A DNA stretch of 64,000 bases, from the NCBI RefSeq assembly GCF_030269445.1, contig NZ_BSTJ01000009.1:186001-250000 (forward strand). Direction: 5' to 3'. The notes beneath the pieces are model-generated. The model ran no database searches. It saw only the letters and a list, made by a program, of their open reading frames with translations, and was not told where the DNA came from. The translations under genes were made by a program, and so were the position numbers. This document shows, in pieces, positions 54,109 through 62,896 of the stretch; position 1 is the first letter of the stretch, and every line of letters begins with the position of its first letter. The DNA is from Actinoallomurus iriomotensis. Its GTDB lineage: Bacteria > Actinomycetota > Actinomycetes > Streptosporangiales > Streptosporangiaceae.

Positions 54109-55308
54109 TCACAGGACGGAGATGTCCCACGCGATCGAGACCGGCACCACCTGGCCCGTACCGCCGCTCACCGTGATGGTGGCCGTGCCCGGCAGGGTGA
54201 TCAGCCCCCGGTTGAGCGTCACCTCGATCTCCACCCGGCCGTGATCGTCGATGGTCCCGCCGGACTGCGCGAGCGTCACCTGGGGCGAGGAGGCCGCGGC
54301 GGTCCAGTTGACCGGACCGCCTCGGGCGCTGATCACCAGCGCGGCCATCGTGGCGTGGTTGCGGAAGCGGATCGAGGAGGGGCTGACCACCAGCGCGCCG
54401 GGCCTGTGCCCCGGCGATGACGTCGTGGGCGAGGGGGTCGGTGTCGGGGAGTTCATCGACTGCGGTTCGGTGGTCGGCCGCTGGTCGTCGCCGGCGCCCG
54501 GTGCACCGGCCTGCGCCGACCGGCGGGGGTGCGGCGCGGGGGACGTGGAGGTGTGCGGCTTGCCCCCGGGCCACTGGATGTCGGGCACCGGCAGGCTCGG
54601 GTTCATCACCAGGAGCACGACGAACGCCGTGGCCAGCGCGGAGAACAGGCCCACGCTGGTGAACGCCCACCGGCGCGCCAGGGGCGAGGGCGCGTCCGGC
54701 TGGCGCGGCATGCCCTCCGGCGTCAGCGCCCCGCCGCGTGCGGCGATCTCGGCGCGGTATCCGGCCAGTTCGGGATCGGTGCCGGTGTGCTGGACGCGGT
54801 GCCGCAGGGCCGCGGGCACCACGGGCGCGGTCGCGCCGAGCAGGTACTCCTCGGCGTCCGGCACCCGTTGCTGCGCGCGGTTCAGCCGTGCCTCCGCGCG
54901 GCGGAGCGTGACGCCGACGGTCATGGCGAGGTCCTCGCCGGTCAGGTCGTGCCGCAGCGCCAGGAACAGCGCCTCACGGTGGAGGAAGTCCAGGCTCTTG
55001 AGGGGGTCGTCCTCGGCGGGTTCGAGCTGGAGCTTGCGCTGCATGCAGCGCCGCCGCGCCGCCGCGTACAGCCAGGGACGGAGCCGGGCCCGGTCACGCA
55101 GCCGCGGCGCGCGGCGCGCCGCGTCGATGAAGGCGTCGTGGACGACGTCGGCGGCGGCCCGCCGGTCGTCCAGCAGTGCCATGCAGTAGTCGTACAGGCG
55201 CTCGGCGTACACGTCGTACAGCGTGGCGATCACATCGTCGTCCCCGTCGTGCAGTCCCTTGACGAGACGACGATCGGCGTCGGGGGCGAAGCGGGACCAC
55301 CTTGCCAT
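54109..55308 (-). CDS. Membrane-tethered ECF sigma factor with extracellular beta domain
   Basis: 399 residues, ATG 55308 with GGAG 7 nt upstream. Region 2 (LYDVYAERLYDYCMALLDDR, DVVHDAFIDAARR, RPWLYAAARRRCMQ) and region 4 (REALFLALRHDLTGEDLAMT, TLRRAEARLNRAQQR) occupy 1-150. A transmembrane helix spans 215-236 (AFTSVGLFSALATAFVVLLV). A Pro/Ser/Thr stalk and a C-terminal Ig-like beta domain (308-399: LVVSPSSIRFRNHATMAALV) follow. No ZAS anti-sigma motif. Sigma activity is probably controlled by an outside signal or proteolysis. Confidence 0.82.
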   Translation of the reverse strand: MARWSRFAPDADRRLVKGLHDGDDDVIATLYDVYAERLYDYCMALLDDRRAAADVVHDAFIDAARRAPRLRDRARLRPWLYAAARRRCMQRKLQLEPAEDDPLKSLDFLHREALFLALRHDLTGEDLAMTVGVTLRRAEARLNRAQQRVPDAEEYLLGATAPVVPAALRHRVQHTGTDPELAGYRAEIAARGGALTPEGMPRQPDAPSPLARRWAFTSVGLFSALATAFVVLLVMNPSLPVPDIQWPGGKPHTSTSPAPHPRRSAQAGAPGAGDDQRPTTEPQSMNSPTPTPSPTTSSPGHRPGALVVSPSSIRFRNHATMAALVISARGGPVNWTAAASSPQVTLAQSGGTIDDHGRVEIEVTLNRGLITLPGTATITVSGGTGQVVPVSIAWDISVL

Positions 55309-55439
55309 GTACGTGCTCCACGATTCAGGTTGCCTAAACCCTAGGGGAAGAAAGCAAGCTCACCGTAAAAAGCGCAAATAGTGCAACTTGCCCTTTGGTG
55401 CGATGTTTGATGGCACCGTGCTTCGGGTGGCGGTAAACG

Positions 55440-55474
55440 ACGATGCCCCGTACGGGGAGCGCACGGGGCATCGT
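55440..55474 (-). terminator. Terminator of the phosphodiesterase gene
   Basis: Perfect 12-bp stem ACGATGCCCCGT (55440-55451) and ACGGGGCATCGT (55463-55474), followed on the minus strand by CGTTTACC. Lies 53 bp after the stop of the gene at 55527. Confidence 0.8.
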
Positions 55475-55526
55475 TGGCTGCGGCCGTTATAGAACCTTCG
55501 CCGTACGGTGACGGTCAGGTGGTCTC

Positions 55527-56660
55527 TCAGCCGAAGACGCGGGCCCGTGTCGAGACCGCCAGGGCGGAGTCGTCGGAGAAGATCCCGTCCACGCCGAGCC
55601 GGTAGAAGTCGGCGAGGTACCGCGAGGCGTCGCCCTCGGCCCGCGGGAAGTTCGGCGAGCCGGAGTCGCCCTGCCGGTACTCCACCGGCAGGAAGTAGTT
55701 CTCCGGCCGCACCGTCCACGGATGCACGGCGAGCCCGGCGCGGTGGGCGTCACGGACCAGCGTCGTGGGCGGGAGCGCGTGGTTGCCCGAGTCCACGGGG
55801 ATGATCCGGGTGAGCCCCGGCCCGATGCCGTACGCGTACGAGGCGACGTCCTTCAGCCCGGCCGGCTTGACCAGATCGTCGTACGTGCGCGGGTCGTGGT
55901 TCGCCACGAAGTCGTACGGCGCGCCCTGCGTGTCGATGAGCTGGATCAGCCGGATGCTCGTCTTCTTGCTGAGCGCCCGCAGGTTCGAGGTCTCGAAGGA
56001 CTGGATGAACACCTTGTCGTTCCGGCCCTTGAAGCCGTACTTGGCGAGATCCTTGAGCAGCTCGTCCTCCAGCGGCAGCCCGATGCCGCGGAAGTACGTC
56101 GGGTGCTTGGTCTCGGGGTAGACACCGACGTGGTGGTCCTTGGCGATCTGCAGGACCTCGTCCAGGCCGGCGATCCGGTCGACCCCGTCGAACGCGCTGC
56201 TGCCCGCACGCAGATCCGGCAGCCGCTCCTTGAGCCGCAGCGTCTCCAACTGGGCGAAGGTGAAATCCTCGGTGAACCAGTCGGTGTGCTGGACCCCGTC
56301 GATCGTCTTGGTCTTCTTGAGACTCGCGAACTCGGGATGCTTCGCCACATCCGTCGTGTCGTTCAGCCAGTTGTCGTGCCGCGCGACCAGGACATGATCC
56401 TTGGTGGTCACGACGTCCGGCTCGATGTAGTCGGCGCCCATCTCGATGGCGAGCAGGTAGGCACTCCGCGACTCCTCGGGCCGGTACTCACTGGCCCCGC
56501 GGTGCGCGATCACGATCGGCTTCTGCCTACCGAGCGTGCTGAGCGCGCTCTTCCGCGCCGGCGCCGAGGAAGCCCCACTGGAGCCACCGAACGCCGCGTA
56601 CGCGGACCCCACGGTGACGAGGGCCAGCCCACCGGCCAGCAAGCGTCGGGACAGTGACAT
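55527..56660 (-). CDS. glpQ: Secreted glycerophosphodiester phosphodiesterase
   Basis: 377 residues from ATG 56660 (GGAGG 6 nt upstream). Signal peptide LLAGGLALVTVGSAYAAFGG. GDPD catalytic set: IVIAHRGASEYRPEES, DYIEPDVVTTKDHVLVARHD, PETKHPTYFRG and FIQSFETSNLRAL; late VHPWTVRPENYF. Hydrolyses glycerophosphodiesters or teichoic-acid-like polymers outside the cell, supplying glycerol-3-phosphate and phosphate. Divergent from the tRNA region. Confidence 0.92.
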   Translation of the reverse strand: MSLSRRLLAGGLALVTVGSAYAAFGGSSGASSAPARKSALSTLGRQKPIVIAHRGASEYRPEESRSAYLLAIEMGADYIEPDVVTTKDHVLVARHDNWLNDTTDVAKHPEFASLKKTKTIDGVQHTDWFTEDFTFAQLETLRLKERLPDLRAGSSAFDGVDRIAGLDEVLQIAKDHHVGVYPETKHPTYFRGIGLPLEDELLKDLAKYGFKGRNDKVFIQSFETSNLRALSKKTSIRLIQLIDTQGAPYDFVANHDPRTYDDLVKPAGLKDVASYAYGIGPGLTRIIPVDSGNHALPPTTLVRDAHRAGLAVHPWTVRPENYFLPVEYRQGDSGSPNFPRAEGDASRYLADFYRLGVDGIFSDDSALAVSTRARVFG

Positions 56661-56792
56661 GAGCGACCTCCTGGTTCGGAACGTGCGGAGGTTACGACGG
56701 CCTCGTGACGAATGGGAGACCTGATCCTGAAGGGGACAGGGTCCGGAACCGGCCAGCCCCGGCCACGCCGTCACCGACCTGGGCCGTCGCGG

Positions 56793-56823
56793 TTGTCCAC
56801 AGGAGGGGCTCGCCTGTGGACAA
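56793..56823. promoter_or_regulatory. Inverted pair of DnaA-box-like sequences
   Basis: TTGTCCACAGG (56793-56803) and CCTGTGGACAA (56813-56823) form an 11-bp inverted repeat around 9 bp. Each arm contains TTGTCCACA, the consensus DnaA box of high-GC actinobacteria. Alternatively it is just a transcription hairpin. Confidence 0.6.
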
Positions 56824-56889
56824 AGGTTGGGGAACGAGCGGGATGACGCGGTCTGGAGTACCGATTCGCGCGTCGCCGTGGAGTGCCGG

Positions 56890-56895
56890 TACACT
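56890..56895 (+). promoter_or_regulatory. -10 element of the tRNA-Arg gene
   Basis: TACACT lies 13 bp before the tRNA 5' end. No good -35 was found. Confidence 0.4.
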
Positions 56896-56908
56896 CGTCG
56901 GGCAGCTA

Positions 56909-56981
56909 GCAGCCGTAGCTCAACGGATAGAGCATCTGACTACGGATCAGAAGGTTGGGGGTTCGAATCCCTCCGGCTGCG
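56909..56981 (+). tRNA. tRNA-Arg (anticodon ACG)
   Basis: Full cloverleaf: acceptor GCAGCCG/CGGCTGC, D stem GCTC/GAGC, anticodon stem TCTGA/TCAGA with loop CTACGGA (anticodon ACG), T arm GGGGG-TTCGAAT-CCCTC. CCA is not encoded. It serves as the integration site of the element to its right, whose integrase gene ends 69 bp downstream. Confidence 0.93.
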
Positions 56982-56989
56982 CCCAGGTC

Positions 56990-57021
56990 AAAGGCCCCTC
57001 GCGATCACGCGGGGGGCCTTT
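56990..57021 (+). terminator. Terminator after tRNA-Arg
   Basis: AAAGGCCCC (56990-56998) and GGGGCCTTT (57013-57021) with inner CGCG/CGCG pairing and a following T run. It ends the tRNA transcript and, on the other strand, could end the integrase operon. Confidence 0.85.
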
Positions 57022-57049
57022 TGACGACAACGGTGACGACAACGTCCCG

Positions 57050-58345
57050 CTACGACTCCTCATCGCCCAGGACGCCGTCCATGCGGTCGACCGCCGAACG
57101 GAGCACGTCGAGCCGGACGTGTGTGTAGATGTTCATCGTGACGGCAATGGCGCTGTGCCCGAGCAGTTCCATGATGGTCCGTCCGTCGACGCCCTGGGCG
57201 AGGAGCAGCGTCGCGCAGGTGTGCCGCAGATCGTGTAGCCGGACGCGTCGGATGCCGGCGGCGTCGCACAGCGCGTTGAAGTGCCGGTTGAGGTTCCGCG
57301 GTTCGATCGGTGTGCCGATCGCCGTGGTGAAGACGAGCCCGGATTCGGTCCACCGCTCCCCTGCGGCGTCTTCCTCCGTCTCCTGGCGGCTCTTGTGTTC
57401 CTTGAGCGCGGTCACGAGGGTTTTCGGCAGTGCGATGACCCGGCGTGACCGCGCGGTCTTCGGTGGCAGGAAGACCAGGCCGTCCTTGGTGCGTTGGAGC
57501 GTCTGCCGGACCTGGAGAACGCCGTCGGCGAGGTCGACGTCCTCCCAGCGCAGGCCGAGCGCCTCCCCGCGCCGCAGGCCTACGCCGAGTGCGACGGCGT
57601 ACAGGGCGTACAGGCGATCATCTCGTGCGGTCTTGAGCAGGCGCTTGGCCTCGTCAAGCGACAGCGGTTCGATCTCCTTGCGTTCGCCGGCCGATACCCG
57701 GACCTTCTTCGCGACGTTCTGGAACAGTCCTTCTTCACGGACGGCGTGCTGGAGCGCCGACCGCAGGATCGCGTGCAGGTACTGCACCGAACGCTGCGAC
57801 GGGTACTCCTTGCAGCATCGCCCGAGAGCACAGCAGCGCTGCTGTTTGGCCGGGTCTCTGTGCTGCTTGGGCCGCTTGGCATCCTTTCCCTGGGCGCAGC
57901 ACTGACAGGTGACGCGTACCTGGTTGAGCCAGGTCCGTACGTCCCGGGGCTGGAGCTTGTCGAGCTTCTTCTTGCCGAGGCCCGGTGCGATGTACAGGCG
58001 GACGCTCAGTTCGTAGCTCCGGAACGTCGCCGGCCGCAGCGACGGGCGGGCGACCTCGTCGAGCCAGTACGTCAGGTATTCGGCGACCGTCTGGCTCTTC
58101 GCTGCGACCGGAATGTTCTGCTGCGCGTTGGCTTTTAGCTCGACATATTTCGCGTGGCATTCTTCGCGGGTGCGGCCGTAGACGCTGACCCGTTTCACGG
58201 TGCCTGCCGTGGTCGGCATGAACACCTTGGCCTCGTAACGACCATCCTTGCGCTGGACGATCGTGCCTTCACCGTTGGCCCGCTTGCGGCCACGGGGCTT
58301 ACGCCCCTCCGGCTCCTCCGGCGTTGCGATTGCGGTCTTGGTCAT
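57050..58345 (-). CDS. int: Site-specific tyrosine recombinase (integrase)
   Basis: 431 residues from ATG 58345, whose A is also the last base of the excisionase stop. N-terminal SAM-like core-binding domain contains a Cys/His insert (CQCCAQGKDAKRPKQHRD ... RCCALGRCC) typical of pSAM2-type integrases. Catalytic residues: first Arg in GVGLRRGEALGLRW, HDLRHTCATLLL (H-x-x-R), GHSAIAVTMNIYTH (His and Tyr nucleophile). Inserts and excises the element at tRNA-Arg with help of Xis. Confidence 0.95.
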   Translation of the reverse strand: MTKTAIATPEEPEGRKPRGRKRANGEGTIVQRKDGRYEAKVFMPTTAGTVKRVSVYGRTREECHAKYVELKANAQQNIPVAAKSQTVAEYLTYWLDEVARPSLRPATFRSYELSVRLYIAPGLGKKKLDKLQPRDVRTWLNQVRVTCQCCAQGKDAKRPKQHRDPAKQQRCCALGRCCKEYPSQRSVQYLHAILRSALQHAVREEGLFQNVAKKVRVSAGERKEIEPLSLDEAKRLLKTARDDRLYALYAVALGVGLRRGEALGLRWEDVDLADGVLQVRQTLQRTKDGLVFLPPKTARSRRVIALPKTLVTALKEHKSRQETEEDAAGERWTESGLVFTTAIGTPIEPRNLNRHFNALCDAAGIRRVRLHDLRHTCATLLLAQGVDGRTIMELLGHSAIAVTMNIYTHVRLDVLRSAVDRMDGVLGDEES

Positions 58346-58527
58346 CAGACGGCCACCTCCATCAGCCGGTCGAGGCATTCGGTTATCGCGGCGGCCGTGA
58401 TGAGACGGCGGCGGCCGATCTTGACGGTTCGAAGTTGGTTGGAACGGATGAGGTTGTAGACGGTCCAGCGGCTGACGCGCAGGCGTTCGGCGGCCTCGTC
58501 GACGGTGAGCACGGCGGGTTCGCTCAT
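58345..58527 (-). CDS. xis: Excisionase, MerR/HTH_17 type
   Basis: 60 residues. Single helix-turn-helix LTVDEAAERLRVSRWTVYNL with wing QLRTVKIGRRRLI. Overlaps the Rep gene upstream by ATGA and the integrase downstream. Directs excision. Confidence 0.92.
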   Translation of the reverse strand: MSEPAVLTVDEAAERLRVSRWTVYNLIRSNQLRTVKIGRRRLITAAAITECLDRLMEVAV

Positions 58528-59909
58528 GCGACCCTCCCGGCGCTGCCGGGGTCAGGTGGCGGTGTTCCGGTGAGTGCGGCGGCGAGGAGTGCGTCACCGG
58601 GGGAGAGGCCACGTCCGGCGTAGGCCCAGTGCGAGACGACGAGGACGGTGTCTTCGTCGAAGTACGGCAGGCGTCCTGTGGTGGTCTCGACGCGGGCGTG
58701 TTCGGCACGTTCGGCACGCAGGGCACCGAGCGTTGTCGAGTAGCGGCGGGATCGCGTGGAGAAGTGGCCGCGGAATCCGAGCATGTGCGCCCACTGGACG
58801 AGCCGCAGGTCGGCCAGGTGGTCCATGACGCCGAGCCGGAGGCATTCGGCGATCAGGCGTCGTGCGTGTTCGCGGATCGGTAGGGCGTCGAGGTCGTCGA
58901 GGAGGTTGATCCGACGGTCGAGGGTGCCGACGCACTCGGCGGCCTTGGTGGCGTACTTGGCGACGTAGCCGGCGACGGCTTGGTCGGTCAGGTCACCCTC
59001 GGTGGTGATGGGCCGGATGTCGACCTGTTCGCCCCAGCGCAACACCCGTTCGGGTTCCCCGCCCCCAGCGGGAATCGTGACGCTGACCGCGCCGACGGCA
59101 TGGCGGACGGCGTCGGTCAGCAGTTCCGCGGTTGCCCATGCCGGTGGTGTGGTGTCCGGTCCGTCTGGGCCGTCGAGACGGATTATGGCGTGGAAGTGGA
59201 CGACGCCCCTTCGCTGATATTCGGCGACCTTGGCGAAGGAGACCCGGAGCTGTTCGCGCAACCCGCACAGGGTCAGGCCACCGAGTTTGGCGAGGCGTCG
59301 GCGTAGGGCGTCGGTGAACCGGCGCCACAGTTCGGGTGCGGCGGAGTTGAACAGGACGCTGGCGGCGTAGTCGTAGCACTCGCCGCACAGTGGCTCGCCG
59401 AGCCGGGGATCGTCGGCGGCGTGCCGGGCGGTGCAGGAGATCGGCGTGCCGTGCGGACAGACCGATGCGCCGCGCCGAGCGTGGCAGGGCAAGACCCGGC
59501 CGTTGCGTTCACACCGGGTATGGACCGACCCGAACGACGGGGCGGTCAAGGTGACGAACAGGCACGGGTGCGCGCTCACCGCCTCGGGTACGCCCTTGCC
59601 GCCGACCAGTCCCGCGCGGATGAGGTGGTAGGTGTCGGCGCGGTAGACCTCGGCGCAGGACGGGCAGCGAGAGGCCCGCCGAGTCCGGCAGGCGACCCGC
59701 AGGACGCCACCGGGCTCGCGGTGCGTGGAGTATCGGTGCAGGACCTGGCCGGTGGCGGGGTCGAGGTGTTCGACGTGGCCACGGATTTGGATCGGCTGTC
59801 GGCAGCCGCCCGTCTGTCTGATCTGGGTGGCCCATCGGGCGTATTCCGGATCGTGCAGGCGGGTGATCATGCCCGCGATCGCGTGCGGATCGGTGGTGAA
59901 TGTGGGCAA
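58524..59909 (-). CDS. repSA: RepSA-like rolling-circle replication initiator
   Basis: 461 residues. N-terminal Cys-rich zinc region (CRTRRASRCPSCAEVYRADTY ... CSQ-like GEPLCGECYDYAAS), the nuclease motif HFHAIIRLDG (HUH), GYVAKYATKAAE with Tyr, and late FSTRSRRYSTTLGALR. Typical RepSA of AICEs; replicates the excised circle before transfer. The double-strand origin is probably near or within this gene but was not identified. Confidence 0.9.
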   Translation of the reverse strand: MPTFTTDPHAIAGMITRLHDPEYARWATQIRQTGGCRQPIQIRGHVEHLDPATGQVLHRYSTHREPGGVLRVACRTRRASRCPSCAEVYRADTYHLIRAGLVGGKGVPEAVSAHPCLFVTLTAPSFGSVHTRCERNGRVLPCHARRGASVCPHGTPISCTARHAADDPRLGEPLCGECYDYAASVLFNSAAPELWRRFTDALRRRLAKLGGLTLCGLREQLRVSFAKVAEYQRRGVVHFHAIIRLDGPDGPDTTPPAWATAELLTDAVRHAVGAVSVTIPAGGGEPERVLRWGEQVDIRPITTEGDLTDQAVAGYVAKYATKAAECVGTLDRRINLLDDLDALPIREHARRLIAECLRLGVMDHLADLRLVQWAHMLGFRGHFSTRSRRYSTTLGALRAERAEHARVETTTGRLPYFDEDTVLVVSHWAYAGRGLSPGDALLAAALTGTPPPDPGSAGRVA

Positions 59910-60004
59910 GATGGAGACCTCCTCTCACTCGTTGGGTGATGGGGATGGCCCCCGACCTGGCAGGCGTCTTGGCGGATGTACGGCCAGGCCGGGGCGCCGA
60001 AGGC

Positions 60005-60145
60005 TCAGCAGAAGCCGAGGCCCTCGCAGTGCGGACAGACGTCACCGATCGAGTCCAGACCGGTGCTGCCGCAGTGGCAGCACTGGTAGTGCTGGATGGG
60101 CGGCGTAAGGATTGGCTGGTCGGTGTCGGTGCTGGTTTCGCTCAC
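60005..60145 (-). CDS. Small zinc-ribbon-like protein
   Basis: 46 residues from GTG 60145, which overlaps the stop of the gene upstream (GTGA). Two CxxC knuckles: CCHCGSTG and CPHCEGLG. Common small AICE cargo of unknown role. Confidence 0.65.
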   Translation of the reverse strand: MSETSTDTDQPILTPPIQHYQCCHCGSTGLDSIGDVCPHCEGLGFC

Positions 60146-60507
60146 GCGACGTCCCGGTCGGTGTTGAAGGTGGGCGCGTACGTCATCAGCGCCTCGTACG
60201 CGGTTTGGCGGTGAGCGGGGATGTGGACGGCGGTGTAGGCGATGCGGCCGAAGGCCTTCTGAACCCGGTAGTGCCCGCCGCGGCCGGTCTCGTCGCACAC
60301 CGTCTCGCCGAGCGCGGCAGCGATCCGGTCGATCTCAGCTCGCTCGGCCGCCTCGGTGTGGTCGCGAGCGAAGACCGTGTACTCATAGCCGTACTCGCGG
60401 ACCGGGATGGCCGGGTTGGTCTCAAGGAAGTCGGCCAGAGCCCGGAGGCCGGCGATGGTCTGGTGACGGGCGAACAGGTCGCCAGGAACGATCGGTTGTG
60501 TGGTCAT
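60142..60507 (-). CDS. Hypothetical AICE protein
   Basis: 121 residues from ATG 60507 (AAGGAG 8 nt upstream; ATG 60525 in frame). FARHQTIAGLRALADFLETN, YEYTVFARDHTEAAERAEID, GGHYRVQKAFGRIAYTAVHI. Recurrent but uncharacterised on actinomycete plasmids and AICEs as I recall. Confidence 0.65.
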   Translation of the reverse strand: MTTQPIVPGDLFARHQTIAGLRALADFLETNPAIPVREYGYEYTVFARDHTEAAERAEIDRIAAALGETVCDETGRGGHYRVQKAFGRIAYTAVHIPAHRQTAYEALMTYAPTFNTDRDVA

Positions 60508-60521
60508 CGAGTGATCTCCTT

Positions 60522-61175
60522 TCATGCGGTTCGGATCTGGCGGAGCAGGTCGGAGGCGAGCTGGTTGGAGACGCCAAGGCGGGCGCGGAGCGCGTCGCGG
60601 GTGATCGGGCGTCCGTGCCGCTGGTGGTGCTCGTCGGCGACGCGGCGGGCGTAGGCGACGAGCGAGTCGGCCGGTGTCGGTCCGGACGGGACGCGTTCGT
60701 CCTGGCGCGGCGGTTCGTCCTGGCGTCCGTCCGGCGGACGGCCGAAGGACGGCGGGGCCGGGGATGGGACGCCCGCCGAGGACGAGGCAGGACGACGGCC
60801 GGACGAGCGGCGTTCGAGCATCGAGACCGCGACGAGGAAGGCCCCGGCGGGCGTCGCGGCGACCACCCGGCCCCAGGCGGATGGACCCGCTTGGGCGAGG
60901 TTGGCGGCCAGCGACAGCGTGATGCCGCCGACCAGGACGAGGGTCGGCCAGGACACCGGTCCTGCGTTGCGGCCGATCCGTTTGTCGCGTTGCCGTTCGC
61001 GGGCGGCCATGACGCAGGTCAGGTCGACGCAGACGGCGACGGCCCAGGCCATCGGGCCGCGCTGGCCGTGTTGAGCGGCGGTGTCGCGGATGTGGGTGAA
61101 CGATCCGGCGCCCGCGATGACGGCCAGCACGACCACCGGACCGGAGTCCAGTAGCAGGCCGACGAGACGTCGCAT
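60522..61175 (-). CDS. DUF2637 membrane protein
   Basis: 217 residues. Four hydrophobic segments: VVVLAVIAGAGSFTHIRDTA, MAWAVAVCVDLTCVMAARER, LVLVGGITLSLAANLAQAG, AATPAGAFLVAVSML; then an unstructured linker and a C-terminal HTH-like region (ARRVADEHHQRHGRPITRDA). The DUF2637 family is typical of AICEs, probably helping intermycelial spread. Confidence 0.85.
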   Translation of the reverse strand: MRRLVGLLLDSGPVVVLAVIAGAGSFTHIRDTAAQHGQRGPMAWAVAVCVDLTCVMAARERQRDKRIGRNAGPVSWPTLVLVGGITLSLAANLAQAGPSAWGRVVAATPAGAFLVAVSMLERRSSGRRPASSSAGVPSPAPPSFGRPPDGRQDEPPRQDERVPSGPTPADSLVAYARRVADEHHQRHGRPITRDALRARLGVSNQLASDLLRQIRTA

Positions 61176-61196
61176 CGTGTCCCCCTCTCTGGTGGG

Positions 61197-62546
61197 TCAT
61201 GCGCTTTGCAGCGCGGGACGGTGGTCATCGGGAACCGGCGAAAGACGGGCGGCGGTGATCTCGGCCCAGGACGGTGTCCGACCGGCGTGGGCGTGCGCGG
61301 CATGCTCGGCGGCTTCCTCGGAGACGTAGAAGGACCGGGCGCGGTACCACTGGCCGTCCTGTCCGGCGACGATCGCGACGCCGGGTGTCTCGGCCGGGAT
61401 CGCGCGGGCGGACACCAGCGCGTCGGGGTCGAGGTCGCCGAGGGTCATCGTCGCCGTCTCCGGGTCGTTGACCCGGTGGCAGATCCGGCCCGAGCACTGG
61501 GCGCGCAGAGCGGTGACCCCTGGTCCCAGGTCGGACCCGATGCGCTGTCCGGACAGGAACAGGTAGATGCCGAACGCCCGGCCGAGCTGGGCGACGCGCA
61601 GCAGCGCCGTCGAGGTCCGCGCTACGTCGTCCTTCTCGGACTTGTCAGCCATCAAGAACAGCTCGGCCAGCTCGTCGACCAAGACCACGACGGGCACCGG
61701 GCACAACTGCGGAGGCAGCCGCCAGACGTTGCGCGCACCGGCCGTACGGCACAGCCCCATGCGGTCGGCCATCAGCCCGACCAGGTCGGCGAGCAGCCGC
61801 ATCGACTCGTCCCGCGTGGTGGCCAGCGCTGAGAGCCGCGGCTCGTACGGGGCGAACTCCACGCCGCCCTTGAGGTCGAGGCCGACCAGGGCCACCGGTT
61901 GCGGGGCGAGGCCGACGATCAGGGCGTTCGCCAGGTTCGACTTGCCCGACTGCGTGGCACCGGCGTTCAGCCAGTGCGGGACCGTACGGAAGTCGATGAC
62001 CCACGGCCGCCCGGTCTCCAGCCGCCCGACGGCGACCTTGAGCAGGTCGGAGGACGCCGGAAGCACGTCGACTTTGACCAGCGGATCGCGGACGGTGGCG
62101 GCCAGGACGACGCGCCCGGGACGGGGTGAGGACACCCGTACGGCGTGGACGCCCCAGGAGTGCGCCAGCCGCTCGGCCGCGTCGGCGTAGTCGCCCGGCA
62201 CTTGGCCCTCCAGCAGCGACAGGCTGACACGCCAGCCGTGCCGGGTCGGACGGGGCAGCCACATCCAGGGGGCGGTGTCGACGACGACCCGCTGGAAGCG
62301 GCGGCGGACCGACACGATGCCCGTGGACGCGACCGCCCGTGGGACCACGGTGAACCACCAGCGGTGCCGCTTCTTCGTCAGGCCGCAGCCGAGTGCGACC
62401 GAACGCCAGGTGATGCGGATGTTGATGGCCGCGAACAGGAAGCCGGCCACCGGCCAGAACGACTGGTAGTGAAAGCGGCGCCAGGCCCACAGCCCGACGG
62501 CGCACGAGGCGGCGGTGCCGAGGATCGCCCACGCCGGTTCAGGCAA
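61197..62546 (-). CDS. FtsK/SpoIIIE-family DNA translocase (TraSA-like)
   Basis: 449 residues from TTG 62546, overlapping the upstream gene by 8 bp. Two N-terminal helices, then an FtsK motor: Walker A GATQSGKSNLANALI, Walker B PVVVLVDELAELFLM, and GIYLFLSGQRIGSDLG. In actinomycetes a single hexameric translocase moves double-stranded DNA between hyphae; this is the conjugation protein. Confidence 0.92.
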   Translation of the reverse strand: MPEPAWAILGTAASCAVGLWAWRRFHYQSFWPVAGFLFAAINIRITWRSVALGCGLTKKRHRWWFTVVPRAVASTGIVSVRRRFQRVVVDTAPWMWLPRPTRHGWRVSLSLLEGQVPGDYADAAERLAHSWGVHAVRVSSPRPGRVVLAATVRDPLVKVDVLPASSDLLKVAVGRLETGRPWVIDFRTVPHWLNAGATQSGKSNLANALIVGLAPQPVALVGLDLKGGVEFAPYEPRLSALATTRDESMRLLADLVGLMADRMGLCRTAGARNVWRLPPQLCPVPVVVLVDELAELFLMADKSEKDDVARTSTALLRVAQLGRAFGIYLFLSGQRIGSDLGPGVTALRAQCSGRICHRVNDPETATMTLGDLDPDALVSARAIPAETPGVAIVAGQDGQWYRARSFYVSEEAAEHAAHAHAGRTPSWAEITAARLSPVPDDHRPALQSA

Positions 62547-62883
62547 CGGCGATCCCCTCCTCGGCGGGGACGATTGAGGCGGCCCGGTAGGAGATGCCCC
62601 AGCGGGCCTCGCCGCCCCGGGTCATCTCCCAGACGTAGCCGACCATGTCGACCGGCAGTACGGGCGTGCCGACGGTGACCGGCGGCTCACCGGACACCCC
62701 GACGCGGATGAGTTCGATCCGGCCGGACTCGTCGGTGGCCGACAGCGCCACCTCGTACACCGTCTGGCCGCTCTTGTCGGTCTTGACCTCGCCGGTCTCC
62801 TTGTTGAGCAACCGGGGACGAGGCGCAGCGACGCATACGAACGTCAGCTTGGCGACGTCGACAGGGATCGGGATATTGCGCAT
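62539..62883 (-). CDS. Hypothetical AICE/plasmid protein
   Basis: 114 residues. MRNIPIPVDVAKLTFVCVAA, LLNKETGEVKTDKSGQTVYE, VGTPVLPVDMVGYVWEM, RWGISYRAASIVPA. Frequent just ahead of the tra gene in pSAM2-like elements; function unknown (possibly single-strand binding-like). Confidence 0.78.
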   Translation of the reverse strand: MRNIPIPVDVAKLTFVCVAAPRPRLLNKETGEVKTDKSGQTVYEVALSATDESGRIELIRVGVSGEPPVTVGTPVLPVDMVGYVWEMTRGGEARWGISYRAASIVPAEEGIAVA

Positions 62884-62896
62884 TGGGAACCTCCTT

